This document shows, piece after piece, positions 12,291 to 23,479 of a DNA stretch of 64,000 nucleotides (position 1 is its first letter; each line of letters opens with the position of its first letter). Both the position numbers and the translations under genes were made by a program. Source of the stretch: Cryptomeria japonica (lineage: Eukaryota > Streptophyta > Pinopsida > Cupressales > Cupressaceae); assembly GCF_030272615.1 (NCBI RefSeq), contig NC_081406.1, forward strand, positions 401,774,939 to 401,838,938, given 5' to 3'. The notes under the pieces were generated by a model that saw only the letters and a list, made by a program, of their open reading frames with translations, was not told the DNA's origin and searched no databases.

Positions 12291-13268
12291 TTAAACAACA
12301 TAGCGACGAGAAACAAAAGAGAATAGACCAACAAAAAACCAGCAAAACCAGAAAAAGCCCCACAAAGCCAGCAGGCCATCCAGAGTCCAGAAGAGATACT
12401 AGTTGATTTTTTCCAAAGCTTTTTCCAGAGTGTTGCTGATTTTGTGTAGCTCTTTGATGTTATCCCTGAGATTAGGGAGATCCTTTGCAGAAGTAGCCAC
12501 AACTTTCTTAACACTAGCCCTGGTCCTCTTTGTAGTACCACCCACTGGAGTAGCATCACCGCTACTAGTCTAGATGGTCTCTTCATCCAAGTCAAGTTCC
12601 ACAACCAGTTTTGGAGAGTAGGTTTGATCATAGACCTTAGAGATATCCTCCAGGTTTTTAATGACAGTGGAAAGGAAACTCGGGATAATGCCCATAAGAT
12701 TTTTCATCGCTTCCTTCCCATCTTCCAGTGATTTAACCTTATCCTCCATATTCTGCTTCCAGTTTATCTGCTCTCTATTTTCATCCTCCCTCTTCTCATC
12801 CATATTTTTCCCCTTTTTTTCTAGGTTCTTCAGGAGCTCATAGGTCCATCTGTCATAGTCCATTCTCACCTCAGAGAGTTTCTTGAGGTTATTCAAGATT
12901 AGCCCTTTACCCGCACTTTCCTTATCCTCGCTAACCCTATCCTTAGTCAGGTCCTTCTCAGAATCTTTGTTCGTTCTCCTCTTGGAATTCACATCAGTTT
13001 CCTCATTATCCTTGAAATCCACTTCTTCCATCGGATGGTTTTTGTCCTTACCAGGGCAATCACTGAGGATAGGGCTTTCATGACCAGGCTCATTATCACC
13101 ACTTTCTTCCTTATTACCCAGCTCCTCATCTTTCCAGTTGTCTTCACCGTTGGAGTCGTCTGTCTCCATTCCACTGCTTTCCTTTTCAATTTCCTCTATT
13201 TCCAACCCAGAGGCACTTTTCCTTTTTTTGCTAGAGGATGCCTTCTCCTTGCTGGAGTCTCCTTCCAT
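12291..13268 (-). pseudogene. LINE third coding region, part b: acidic coiled-coil protein with hydrophobic tail
   Basis: ATG at 13268 opens a frame of 325 codons to 12291 with two TAG stops (near 12570 and 12400). Residues 1-100 are Lys/Glu/Ser-rich and disordered, with a nuclear-localisation-like KKRKS. Residues 110-225 form heptad-like charged helices (ELLKNLEKKGKNMDEKREDE). The last 35 residues are Trp/Phe-rich and hydrophobic (ALWGFFWFCWFFVGLFSF), like a membrane segment. No family is recognised. A fragment resembling this 3' end recurs at 21840-22030 on the other strand. Confidence 0.55.
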
Positions 13269-14128
13269 TTTCTCTTACCTGGAGAGGCAAAAATCCTCTT
13301 ATTTTCCAGTAGGGTGAGGGTTTTGCAATGCTCATAGATGAGTAGCAAAAGCCTGCAGTGGAGAATCGAGCTGGAATGGTTATTCCTATGTTTATTGAGG
13401 GACCTGGAGAGTGACCTAAAAAGGTAGTAGGGTAGGGATACCTTTTTGCCGTGTCTGAAATGGTTTAAGAGAACGAAATGGTAGGTGTGGGCCCTAGAGA
13501 AACGACCTTCAAACATGATGTATTCCATAATTGCATTCAGAATCCAGCCCCAAACTTTCTTGATGTTTGTAGCTTCGTAGTAGCCCCTAGTAGCTTTGCC
13601 GATTTTGACCCTTTCTTTCTCTTTCCGCGGGAACAGATTGACCGCGTTGTTGGAGACTTTAAGGTCTCAAAAGAAATTAAGCCCAGTGTGGGGCATTCCA
13701 GTTACAGTAAATATGAGCCCAACGTCCAACTTAAACTTAACTCCATATATTTTTAAAGAGCCATTAGACCAGTTTTCAGAAATCTTGGAAACAGCGAGGT
13801 TAACCCTACCTTTGTCATAGTCCACGAGCTTCTCCATGAAGCTGGTGAGAGAAACCTTTTCCAGTTTCGCCCAGACTTTTGGCATCGCTTTCCAAGTCGG
13901 CGTATTATCTGGTTCCTCCCGCCTCAGGTCACCTCCCATCTTCGAATTCAGGCTATCTGCTCTATTTCTCTGCAAACTAATTCCTTCTCTTCCAAAGTTG
14001 CTTGAGATTTTGAACTGGGTTACCCACAAAGCGTGTGGAAAATTATTAAAGATTGTTGGAGATCTGCCGCTTTGCCAAGTAATGATGACCTTTCCAACAA
14101 GGCATAAATAATTCTTTTTACCTGTCAT
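13196..14128 (-). pseudogene. LINE third coding region, part a (unknown domain)
   Basis: Starting 25 bases after the ORF2 stop, an ATG at 14128 opens a 310-codon frame broken by one TGA (13667) that sits where Arg would fit. The protein has a folded, mixed composition: hydrophobic and aromatic residues are evenly spread (ITWQSGRSPTIFNNFPHALW, YHFVLLNHFRHGKKVSLPYY). I do not recognise the domain. The end of the frame overlaps part b in another frame, so the two may once have been one protein. The region is inside the target-site duplications, so it moved with the LINE. Confidence 0.6.
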
Positions 14129-14153
14129 GATTAAATTGTTCTTCTCTCCCCAT

Positions 14154-17100
14154 TTAATGGTCCTTTCTAAGGAACTCTTTAATGTTTAAATTGAGATCCT
14201 CCTCATGCCAAATCGATTGGGAGTCATAGATAACTCCTATATTCGCTAAACAATCCTCTACACTATTTTGCTCTCTGAAGGCATGTTGAATAATAATTTC
14301 TTTAAAACTTGCAATAATCTCCCTAGCTTTCATGATGATATTTTCAATTGACCAAGAAGGCTCTGACTCCCCCTTTAAACACTTAATAATATTAAGTTAA
14401 TCTCCCTCAAGCCATAATTTATCATAATTCAGATTTTTGGCTAAAATTAAGGTGTTCAGGGCAGCAGAGGCTTCAGCAAAATGGCTAGTTTGATTTCCCA
14501 GAAGACCAACCACCACCTTTAAACAACTTCCAGCAAAATTCCTGACAATGCCCCCATATCCAGCTTTACCTGGACTCCCTTTAGAGGCCCCATCAAAGTT
14601 AGCCTTAATCCACCCCTGACGAGGAAAACACCAGACGAGACCTTCTCTTCCAGTTTCCTTGCTGGTAGTAGTGGTAGAGAGGTCCCACCTATCTTTGAAG
14701 TCATCTTTAGCTGCAGGTCCATGATCAGTGCCATAGAGGCATTCAAAAATACTCCTAAAAATTTTATCTGCCACCACTTCAGGAATAGCCCTTTTATCCC
14801 TAAAAGTCCTATTGTTACACTCTTTCCAGATATTACATATAATAATCGGTAGAGTGATTATCCAAGTCTCCACAATTTTAGGATTAGAATTAGGGCATTG
14901 CCATTGCTACCAAGAATCCCCAAGGAAGTTTGGGAAAACCCAGCTCAGGTTCCATCTGCTCAAGATGATTTTCCTGTCCTGACTAAAAGTGCATTGATTG
15001 AGAATATGGGAAGCCATCTCTTCTTCCCTGCAACAAAGAGAACACCTATTAGGAAAAATAAAACCTCTTTTATGAAGGTTGTCCAAGGTTAAAACCTTAT
15101 TTTGGATTAAAATCCAAAAGAAGATATTAACCTTTGGAACTAACTTCTTGTTCCAAACTTTAGCCCAGATGGGAATTTCTTCCACCGGATCATTATGAAT
15201 TGCCACAGCTGAGGAAACAAAATATTTCCCATCTAGGGTTTCCCTCCATATCAATCTGTCATCTTTATTGCCTCTAGGGATTTTAGTAGAGAGAGCTATC
15301 TGAAAGAACTTGAGCCTCAGGCACTGCTGGCTAAAATCAACCCAGTGCCCATTTCTCTAGTAATCTCTGACCAACTCACCAAACCTGCTTTTGAACCAGT
15401 ATTTCCAATCTTTAATGATTGGAATATCCTCCAGAGGTTTATCTAGAATCCATCTATCTTCCCAAAATCTTATTCTTCTCGCATCCCCAAGGTTCTAGGT
15501 TCTACCAGTAGCAGCCCATCTTTTAGCAGATTGAACAATATTCCATATAGCTAATCCTTCAACAATGAAATAATTATAAAGGAATTCTTCCTCAGAGGGT
15601 TGCATATAGAGATATTTGTTTTTCCAGATTGAGTTCCATTCTCTTTCCTCCCCTTTCATTCTCCATATTTATTTGGCTAATAAAGCTTTATTCATAGAAC
15701 CAATGTTCCTTAAGCCCAACCCACCTGAGGCCTTAGGGGAACAAATTTTATCCTAGGCAATAAGGGGTATTCTATTTTTCACTTCCACCCCCAACCAAAG
15801 GAACTTTTTTTTGGATTCTTTCAATGGCTTCCGCAAACTTTGAGGGAATTTTGAATAGGCTTAGAGCATAAACAAGAAGATTTTGGAGAGGGGCTTTGAG
15901 CAGAGTAATTTTGCCCACTTGACTAAGGACATCCCCTTTCCAACCAGCAAGTTTCAAGTTAAGTCTGTCTATCAGCTTATTCCAGAAAGAATCCTTGGGC
16001 TTGAGACACAGAGAAAGCCCCAAATAAGTAGAGGGAAGCTCAGAAATATTGCAACCAAGAATCCTTACAATCCTTAGTTGCCTTTGGACCGGGGTATTGA
16101 TGAAGAACAGAGAGCTTTTATCCTAGTTGATTTTTTGGCCAGAGGCAGATTCATAAGTGTTTAGAATAATCTTCATGTTTTTGGCTTCCAGAATAGTGGC
16201 TTCCCCCATGGTAATAGAGTCATCAATGAATTGTTCATGAGAATAAACTACATTGGAGGAAGAAGGTTTCAAACCCTTAAGATTGCCATCTTCCACATTT
16301 TTAAGAATAAATCTGCCCAGGCATTGAGCTAGAATAATGAATAGGATAGGGGATATGGGGTCCCCCTGTCTAAGACCTCTGGAGCTTTTGAAGAAACTGG
16401 ATGAGGAACCATTGACAATAACAACAAAGGAGGAAGTTTCCATGAGTTGAGAACAAAGCTGAATAACTTTGTCACCAAAACCAAACGCTTTCATGCTCCT
16501 AAGAAGAAACTACCAATTCACTCTATCAAAAGCTTTAGCCATGTCTAACTTTAGGAAGAAGCCCTGGTTATTCACCACTTTTAGGGAGTGGATATTTTCA
16601 TGAACAGATATGATAGAGTCCAAAATCTATCTTCTAGGGACAAAGCCATTCTGTTGGACATAGATAATCCTAGGAAGAATTTCCAACAACCTGGAAGTCA
16701 GAACCTTGGATAAAATCTTGTAAACAGAGTTACACAAGCTAATAGGTCTAAAATTATTGAGAGAATCAGCTTTGGGGAGCTTTGGGATAAGGACTATGAA
16801 GGTGGCATTTAGTTCTTTAAGGAGTCTTCTAGAGCCAAAGAATTCTTTGACACCATTGCAGATGTTAGCCTCCACTATGTGCCAAAATTTTTGGAAGAAG
16901 AACATAGGGAAGCCATCTGGTCCAGGGGATTTATCACCCTGAAAGGAGAACACCGCCTTTTTGATTTCCAGGTTAGAGGGAATACAAGATAAAAGGTTGT
17001 TATTATCTTCCATCAGGATTGAAGGAATAGCTTGCAAAAGGGTGTTTTGATTGCTAAAATCCAGGTTATCCACATCTCCCAGCAGGGTGCTGAAAAGCTC

Positions 17101-18297
17101 GAGAGCTTCCTTTCTGATATCACCATCCTTTGTTAGGATGTCTTTGTTGTAGGATAATCTAGCTATTCTATTAGCTTCCCTATGTTTGAGAGCAGTTAAG
17201 TGAAAGAACCAAGTACTTTTATCTCCTTCCTTCAGGAACAAGGCTCTGGATCTTTGTCTCCAGAACATCTCTTCATTGGAAATGATGGTGTGGTATTTGG
17301 ATAAAAGATCATTTTCGGCCATCCTAAGATCTTCAAACAGCCTAGCCTCTTGGATTCTATCCTGAACCTCCTTAATTTCAGCTTTGACTTGAATTTTCCT
17401 CTTGAATATGTCACCAAAAATCTCTTTGTTCCAGATTTTAATTTTAGCTTTTAGGATGTTGAGCTTTTTGACAATTCTAAAAAGAGCCGTACCCTCCACT
17501 TCAAAATTCCACCATTCAACAATACGGGCTTCCAGAGAAGGATGGGAAAGCCAAGATTTTTCAAATTTGAAAGGGAAGTTTCTCTTGGCCGAAAAAGAGT
17601 TGGCAGTAAAGGAGATGGGGTAATGGTCAGACCCTATTTTGATAATAAAAGCAAGGGAGCAGCTATACTTAGAAAACCAGTCAAGAGAAATTAAAGATCT
17701 ATCTAGCTTAACTTGAATCAGATCAGCTCTAGTTCTTCTATTGGTCCAGGTGTAATTGATACCCTGGGGATCCACATCAATGAGAGCTTGATCATTTATG
17801 AAATCCATAAGGTCTTGTTTCCCATCAAGTTGTAAAGGGATACCTCCCATCTTTTCTTCCTCTTTGAGCAGAGTATTGAAATCTCCCATAATAATCTAGC
17901 TTTGATCAGCAAACTTGAGTCTATCAGCTGCAAGGCTATTCCAATATTTAACTCTCCTAGTTTTGGTGTTAGGCATGTAGACATTAGATAACACCCAAAC
18001 AAAGTTGTCCTTAATATGCTCAAGCTGAAAAAAGTTCCTATTAAAAGCAGAGATGATTTCCTTACTTATTATAGTTTTTTGGTTCCAAAAAATCACAGTT
18101 CCTCTAGAAGCTCCCTCTGAGTTAGATCCTATGACCCTATTTTCCTTGAAAATTCTAATCTTTTCAACTTTTTCCTTAGACATCTTGGTTTCCTGTAAAA
18201 GGACCACATCCGGTTTATGATATCTTATGATGTTTCGCAACACATCCTACTTATGAGGGGCGTTCAGAACTCTGATATTCTAGGATATTATCTTCAT
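14154..18297 (-). pseudogene. LINE ORF2: endonuclease, reverse transcriptase, RNase H, broken
   Basis: ATG at 18297 opens an apurinic-type endonuclease: MKIIS at the start, QETK near 18190, GDFN near 17885 and SDHYPI near 17612. Reverse transcriptase follows with IPKLPKA, NFRPISLCN, LDMAKAFDRVNW (about 16545), GLRQGDPISP (16370) and FIDDS in place of FADD (16222). A zf-RVT cysteine-rich segment lies at 15190-15000, and RNase H at 14610-14400 has Asp in NFDGAS, Glu in FAEASAALN and Asp in LEGD. Stops occur at 18282, 18249, 17896, 16627, 16514, 16123, 15737, 15685, 15498, 15358 and 14397. A run of eight A residues (15805-15812 as T) carries one extra base and shifts the frame once. Confidence 0.9.
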
Positions 18298-18365
18298 ACT
18301 TTAACTAGGGATAGGGCTGACTCAATGGAACACTGTGTTCCATCAACACGGTTCTTCCAGCTTTC

Positions 18366-19928
18366 CTATTCCCTTTGATTTTTTAGGGATGACCTTCCCT
18401 GCTTTTTGTTCTGACTTCCAACATCTACCTTTTTCTTGATCTTGCTTCTAGTTGAGATTCCTCCATTGAGTTCCTCCTTGTTCATTTTTCCTTCTCTTGA
18501 ATCGGGAATCTGGAGATTCCCATCCACCATATCCACACTTTGAGAAGGGGTTTTACATAGAAGTGTCTTTGGGCTTCCATTAGTTAAAAGTAGTAAGGGC
18601 TCAATGTCAGAGGGGTCTTGAGCTTCATTAAAGTTTTCCTCAATCGATTTTGAGAATGATGAGGCTGGAATTGTTTCTTCCTTCTCCTGACTAACAGATC
18701 CACCCTCGTGGACCAGGATGGTTTCTTCCTTCTCCTGACTAATAGATCCAACCTTCTGGTCCTTTGGGTTATTTTTATTGTTCAACTCAATGCCTTGATC
18801 TACTTCTTTAGAGCTCTCTGGTTGGTTGTTAGAGTAGACACTGTCTTGTTTATCATTACTACTATTCCCAATCCTCCTGACTTCATTTGCTAAATCCGTT
18901 ACATCCTTATTTTGGTTACACTCAGTTGATGGGTCTCCTTTTCTATTTACCATTTGCCAAATCTTTTTGTTCTTGATGTTGATATCAGTCTTGCTTTCCT
19001 TGCTTTTCTTGAGCAAACATGATTTTGCTCAATGCCCTGATTTTTTGCAGTGGAAACAGGCAAACAAAAGAGATTCATATTTAATAGCTTGGGACCATTT
19101 TCCAAGTTTAGATATGATTTCTATGGATTGAGGCATATCCGTCATTTGATTGACATTTAGGCAGATACGAGCAAAGACTAACCTTGATTTAGCCACTATC
19201 ATCGGGTCAATCATCAGGAGTTCTCCAAAGGATTTTGCAATACCCTTGAAAACTTCCTCATTCCCGTATTCCAGTGGGAGACTCGAGAGATGCGTCCAAA
19301 CTAGCGCAGAAACAAAGGAGGACTCGTCAAGGGCAAGGTTCGAGGCCCATTTATGAAGAGCCAGAGATGACTTGCCAAACATCCAGGGGCCTTCGCAGAG
19401 AGCTTTATCCATGTCTTCTTCAGAGTTAAAAGCGAAGGTAAAAATCGCTCTAGGTAGTGTTGCCATGTCCACTTAACCTTTTACGAGCCATTTTCTCCTT
19501 ATGAAATTCCTAACATCATCGATGTTAGGCCTAAAGCTAGAGAATCATCCCACTAATGTCATGGATAAGCCAGCTACAGTCATATCAACCACTTTATCTG
19601 GAATAGAGATAGCAACCAGTCTAGAGGTTGGGTTTGAGATATTTGTAACTTCCGAAATCCTAGATTTAGCCAACGACTTCACTCCAAAGAGCGAAGACCA
19701 TTTTTTACCTTTACCTCTGTTGTGTGGGTCCTCGGGTTACAAATCTTTATCCTCTCCCATTTTTGCTTTTTCCTTGTCCTCTTCTGACCCTTGAGATGCC
19801 TGACCTCCTGCCTGTTTGCCAGTTTCGGTCCCAGAAAAATTGCAATCTCCAAGAAATCCGCCTTCCCCAGGAATTCCGCCATTTCCCAATTTGAAATTTG
19901 GGATTCCCGCTCCTTTTCGCTCCACCAT
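18366..19928 (-). pseudogene. LINE ORF1: DUF4283-type RNA-binding protein, broken
   Basis: The start is ATG at 19928, only 7 bases inside the element. One frame runs about 520 codons to 18366 with four stops (near 19739, 19555, 19473 and 19029). Residues 125-290 match the DUF4283 domain that opens plant LINE ORF1 (FAFNSEEDMDKAL, WMFGKSSLALHKW, SLPLEYGNEEVF). A CCHC knuckle C-x2-C-x4-H-x4-C at 19062-19019 is interrupted by the TGA at 19029 in the position where relatives have Trp. The C-terminal 200 residues are charged and low in complexity, with a repeated SQEKEETI motif. The product would coat LINE RNA. Confidence 0.82.
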
Positions 19929-19934
19929 TTTTCT

Positions 19935-19950
19935 CCTTATTGTGATTGTT
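19935..19950. repeat. LINE target-site duplication, right copy
   Basis: Exact 16-base copy of 12218-12233, seven bases upstream of the ORF1 start codon. This places the 5' end of the LINE at 19934 and argues that the element is not 5'-truncated. Confidence 0.85.
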
Positions 19951-20700
19951 ATCACCCCTTTTTCTCACTTTTTTTTAATTTAATTTCTCTACAATATTTA
20001 AGTCATATATGTATGCCTCATCTAAAGTAGGAACTTTCACCAATGCAAGCTCATCTTGAAGTTGAAATTTGACTCCATTCACATATCCTGTTGTCACTTT
20101 CTCTTCACTTTCTTATATGTTTGTCTAAGTTTGAAGCCTCAAAAAATATTCTATATAAGTCTGCACTAACTGATCTCTTTATTTTAAAATTTGAAATTCT
20201 TTAAACATTTTTTGTTGGTGATCTAAGAGGAAGAATTGAACTCTCATATTTTCAACATTTTAGGCCAATGTCAATTTTTTATTTTCCTTGTGTCTTTCTT
20301 AAACTTTGCACATTTTCCCACCATAGGTCTACACGTGACTTCAAATTAGAAGTAACAATCTTTACTCTTTTTGGGTCATCTTCACATGTGTCTTTAATCT
20401 CAAAGTACTTATCTAACTCCTAGATCCAATCTAAAATAATATCACGGTCAATCTCACCTCTAATATAAAAAATATCCACATTTAATTTGGAAATTTGTTT
20501 TTCAATGCCTCAATAAGCCTCTTTATAGGATCTAATATCTTGGTAGCATTCTCCAAGTTCTATAGTTCCTCTTTAGACTCTTCCAATGTTAATCATTCCT
20601 CATGGGTCTCTAATCTTCAAAGCAGTTCACTAATGGTTTTTTATGGGCTTGCATTGATGTTTTCCCTTCTCCCCCAATTGACAAAAACTCCCCCATAGGC
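19951..20700 (-). pseudogene. decayed Ty3/gypsy gag, N-terminal half
   Basis: On the minus strand, 20450-20250 reads IILDWI, ELDKYFEIKDT, KIVTSNLKSRVDLWWENVQ; 20250-20130 reads MRVQFFLLDHQQKMFKEFQ and RDQLVQTYIEYFLRLQT; 20090-19985 reads VNGVKFQLQDELALVKVPTLDEAY. This is the plant gypsy gag core (retrotrans_gag) in the right order, with many stops and frameshifts. It continues across the LINE into the gag tail at 12217. The WW pair at about 20322 corresponds to ALTWW in the chromovirus gag at the left edge. Confidence 0.75.
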
Positions 20701-20715
20701 CATTTTTGGATTAAT

Positions 20716-20725
20716 ATGATACCAA
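20716..20725 (-). other. primer-binding site of the decayed gypsy element
   Basis: TTGGTATCAT on the minus strand matches the start of TGGTATCAGAGC, the site complementary to initiator tRNA-Met used by many plant LTR elements. It lies upstream of gag, as required. The LTR should end just beyond, near 20731. Confidence 0.5.
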
Positions 20726-20730
20726 AAATT

Positions 20731-21800
20731 GATGAAGATAAAGGCCTCTACCCTACAAGCTAGCTCTAATAGAATTCCAAAGAATAAAAAGAAAAATTAA
20801 ATAATAGTTTTGATAAGAGAGGTCGTTGATGTCACAACTTGCATCATTTAATTTCTCATTATTGAACTGGGTGTGTCTTAGAGTTGTATACGATAAGGAA
20901 GTGTTTAATTTGGGGGGTTTTTGCACTGAGAACAATGACTTATGCTTCGGTCATCCTCCATCAGGAGCTCTCAGGATCACCTTCTAAGAACTAAATTTAT
21001 GCTAATGACACTTTTTTAGAATGAAAACTAAAGATACTAAATCTATTCTAAGAAGGAATTTGGTGCTTCTGGTGCAATCTAAATAAGACTTGATTAAAAA
21101 TAATACATGGAATCATTTAGATAATACTAAACCGTATTTAAGCTACATCATGAATTTAAATTCTATTCTACTTGCTGGGAAATTTATTTATTTTACGCTT
21201 GCAGAAAATTCAAAATCTATTCTACAGAACATTTAAAGAAAACCAAATTCCATGAACAAGTTTAACAAAGTTTTTGTCTAATCACAACTGTAATCACCAT
21301 TATCATCTACTCTAACAAATTCAATATGAAACTAGAATGCAACAATTGATAAATCTGAACTAAACTAATAAAACATGAATATGAACCTATGTGAACAAAC
21401 TGATGCGTCTAAAAAAACTATTGAATTAACTTAGGAATCGAGATTACAAATTACAATTGATTTGAGTTTCCAGAATTAACATGAACATACATAAAAGAAC
21501 TTCATTAAATCAAACATGCAAGATCTAAATAAAAACAAAGAATCAACTTAGGATCACCTCCCTTCGGTTGAGAAGGCCTTGCTCTTCCTCTAGTGGGATC
21601 CGTGAACACATACATTTCAAATCAAAATTGAATTTAATTGCAATCGGCTCCTAGGAGGGAGTAAAACAAGTCTTGAAATTACAAAAAGTGAGACTGTGAA
21701 ACTAATGACTAACTTATAGACTAGCTAACTATCTTTCTGATGAAAACTATAGGATATGTATACACATCCTTTTTCAAATTCAAAAATAATATTACCCGCC
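20731..21800 (-). repeat. probable 5' LTR of the decayed gypsy element and unassigned DNA
   Basis: By position the LTR of the minus-strand gypsy element should start here, but its other boundary was not found and there is no second copy in the window. No coding sequence is supported. The words GGATCACCT and CCCTTCGGTTGAGAAGG near 21550 resemble those near 20950 only weakly. Confidence 0.35.
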
Positions 21801-22050
21801 TTGAGATTGAGATAGCTGAAATGTTTAAAACTTTAGGCTAGCTTGGTCAGTGTTCTATGCTAGTTTTTTCCTAGCTTTAGGTTTGTTGTTGTTGTCTTTT
21901 TGTTTTTTCTATATGGCAGGTTTCTGGTTCAGGGAACTCTCAATGTTTTAATTTTTCCTGCTTGTAAACGTCATGGTTTTGGGTCCCCGTAAAACCCATT
22001 TTTTCCTCAATAATAAACAACTACAACTTAAACTACAAAAATATTTACAA
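21800..22050 (+). mobile_element. possible 5'-truncated LINE 3' end
   Basis: Read on the plus strand, this stretch has the features of the 3' end of the LINE above: a hydrophobic, Leu/Phe-rich segment (LALGLLLLSFCFFYMAGFWF), then GPRKTHFFLNNK beside GPFKTFFYLNKK in the LINE, then AATAATAAA and an A-rich tail. Such short fragments are typical of LINE insertion. No target-site duplication was found, so the call is tentative. Confidence 0.35.
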
Positions 22051-22081
22051 ATGCATTTATTATTCAAATGAAACTTAGAGT

Positions 22082-23102
22082 TGTTAGGTCTCAGAGACAA
22101 CTGAGAGGGGGGGGGGGGGTGAATTGGTTGTTAAATAAATTCAAACCAAAAACAACTTAACCAACTTAATACTTAATACCAGCAAACCAATTTAATATGC
22201 CGGTAGATAGTTTTAACAGTTATTTGCTATACCGGTAAGGATTAGTGCATGAAACATAAAGACAAAGTCATCCACAACACATAACACCAATATTTGTACG
22301 TGGAAACCCTGTAAGGGGAAAAACCACGGTGGGAAACCTTACCCATAATCAGATGATAGTACTGCAGATAGTAAGTGTACATAAATGGGCTCTGTACATG
22401 CAGAAAGGCCAAGCGCTTAGAGCTCATTGCTCAATCACAAAATGGGAGTCACGCTGACTACAGTTGGATGGTTAAATCCAATAAGAATGTATTGCACAAA
22501 ATAGCATCTTCATATGTTGGATTCAGTACCGGTGTAGTTCTGATTGTCTTCACAAAAACCCTCCTTCAATCTTCAAATGATGTCTATGTGTATAGCTCTG
22601 CTTATTCTCGCATATACCTTCACACAATCCTTTTTTGCATTACTCATTTGATCTTACAAATAAGATCTTACATTTATACCATAACCTAAGACCAATTTTA
22701 GTAGGTCGGCTCTACAAGATATTACAATAAAAACATTTTACAAACAATATAATATTTGATGCAATAACCAATTGAACATGTCGGCTTAATGCATTTACAA
22801 GCAATAATTAATCATCTCCATTGCGTACCGTGCTGATCTGGAAAAGATAAACATGTCGGTGTAACCTGGACCTATTTGCCGGTAACAACAAATATGCAAA
22901 TATGAATATACCAAAAAACAATTCTCCAAGACAAGATGTCCAAATGATGTCTTCGACATTACTAAGTGTTTTCCATATCATTCCAAGTGCTGATGATCAT
23001 TATATCATGCCGATGAATGTTGTTGATTCTCCAAAGTGCTAGAGTTGATAAGTGTTTAGTAGGTGTTGACATCAATGACAAAACCATACCAAAATACCAA
23101 CA
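22082..23102 (-). repeat. copia element 1, 3' LTR
   Basis: The ends are TGTTAGG on the plus strand and CCAACA at 23102, so read in the element's sense the LTR is TGTTGG...CCTAACA. A run of 13 G residues lies at 22107-22119 where the 5' LTR has GGGTCGGGG. The transcribed part contains the conserved GGTTTTTCCCC and TTTCCACGTA words found in related plant copia LTRs. Confidence 0.92.
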
Positions 23103-23479
23103 ATCTCCCCCTTTGGCATTGATGGCAACACAAGATGGAAAAACCATCTAAGTGCCAAAACAGAAATGCCAAATACCAAAAACCAACAATCTCCAAAAAG
23201 AGATCATAACTAGAAATCAAAATATAGATACAGAGAGTAATAATCTCTCCCAAACAACAATCTCTCCCCCTAGGAGCAACATGTGTTTTCCTTGTGTTTT
23301 TCCATACCAATCTCTCCCCCTTTGACATCAAATGCTAAAGTTACAACAAAACCAATTTCATATACAAAATACTAATCATTTTAGTATACCAACTACTCCC
23401 CCTGAGAAATAGCTTCCCATCAAAGCCGGAAAAAAGATTTCTCTGTTAATTCTGCCGGTTGATGACAATCATCAACTTC
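23103..23479 (-). other. copia element 1, 3' untranslated region with four purine tracts
   Basis: Between the polyprotein stop (23480) and the LTR lie four AGGGGGA-type tracts on the minus strand (near 23105, 23263, 23313 and 23395). The one at 23105 adjoins the LTR and is the expected polypurine primer. Two are followed by GATTG-like sequence as at the LTR junction, so the region looks internally duplicated. Confidence 0.7.

Larger units (their letters stand above)
12234..19934 (-). mobile_element. complete-length plant L1-type LINE, inactive
   Basis: A 7.7-kb unit lies between exact 16-bp direct repeats. Read on the minus strand it begins almost at once with ORF1 (19928), then ORF2 (18297-14154, endonuclease, reverse transcriptase, cysteine-rich zf-RVT and RNase H), then an extra coding region (14128-12291), and ends with AATAAAAAA at about 12240-12232. 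The direct repeats show that all three parts were mobilised together. Stops and one homopolymer frameshift inactivate it. The insertion splits the gag/protease of an older gypsy element. Confidence 0.9.

Noticed and set aside
12278-12631. 117-codon hydrophobic frame on the minus strand
   Set aside because: It overlaps the end of the LINE third coding region in another frame; the acidic frame continues better, with two stops.
12661-13337. Several open frames on the plus strand rich in Ser, Phe and Leu
   Set aside because: They are antisense shadows of the Lys/Glu/Ser-rich third coding region of the LINE.
22375-22689. 104-codon frame present again at 27950
   Set aside because: Both are inside the two LTRs of copia element 1, antisense to the element, and are not genes.
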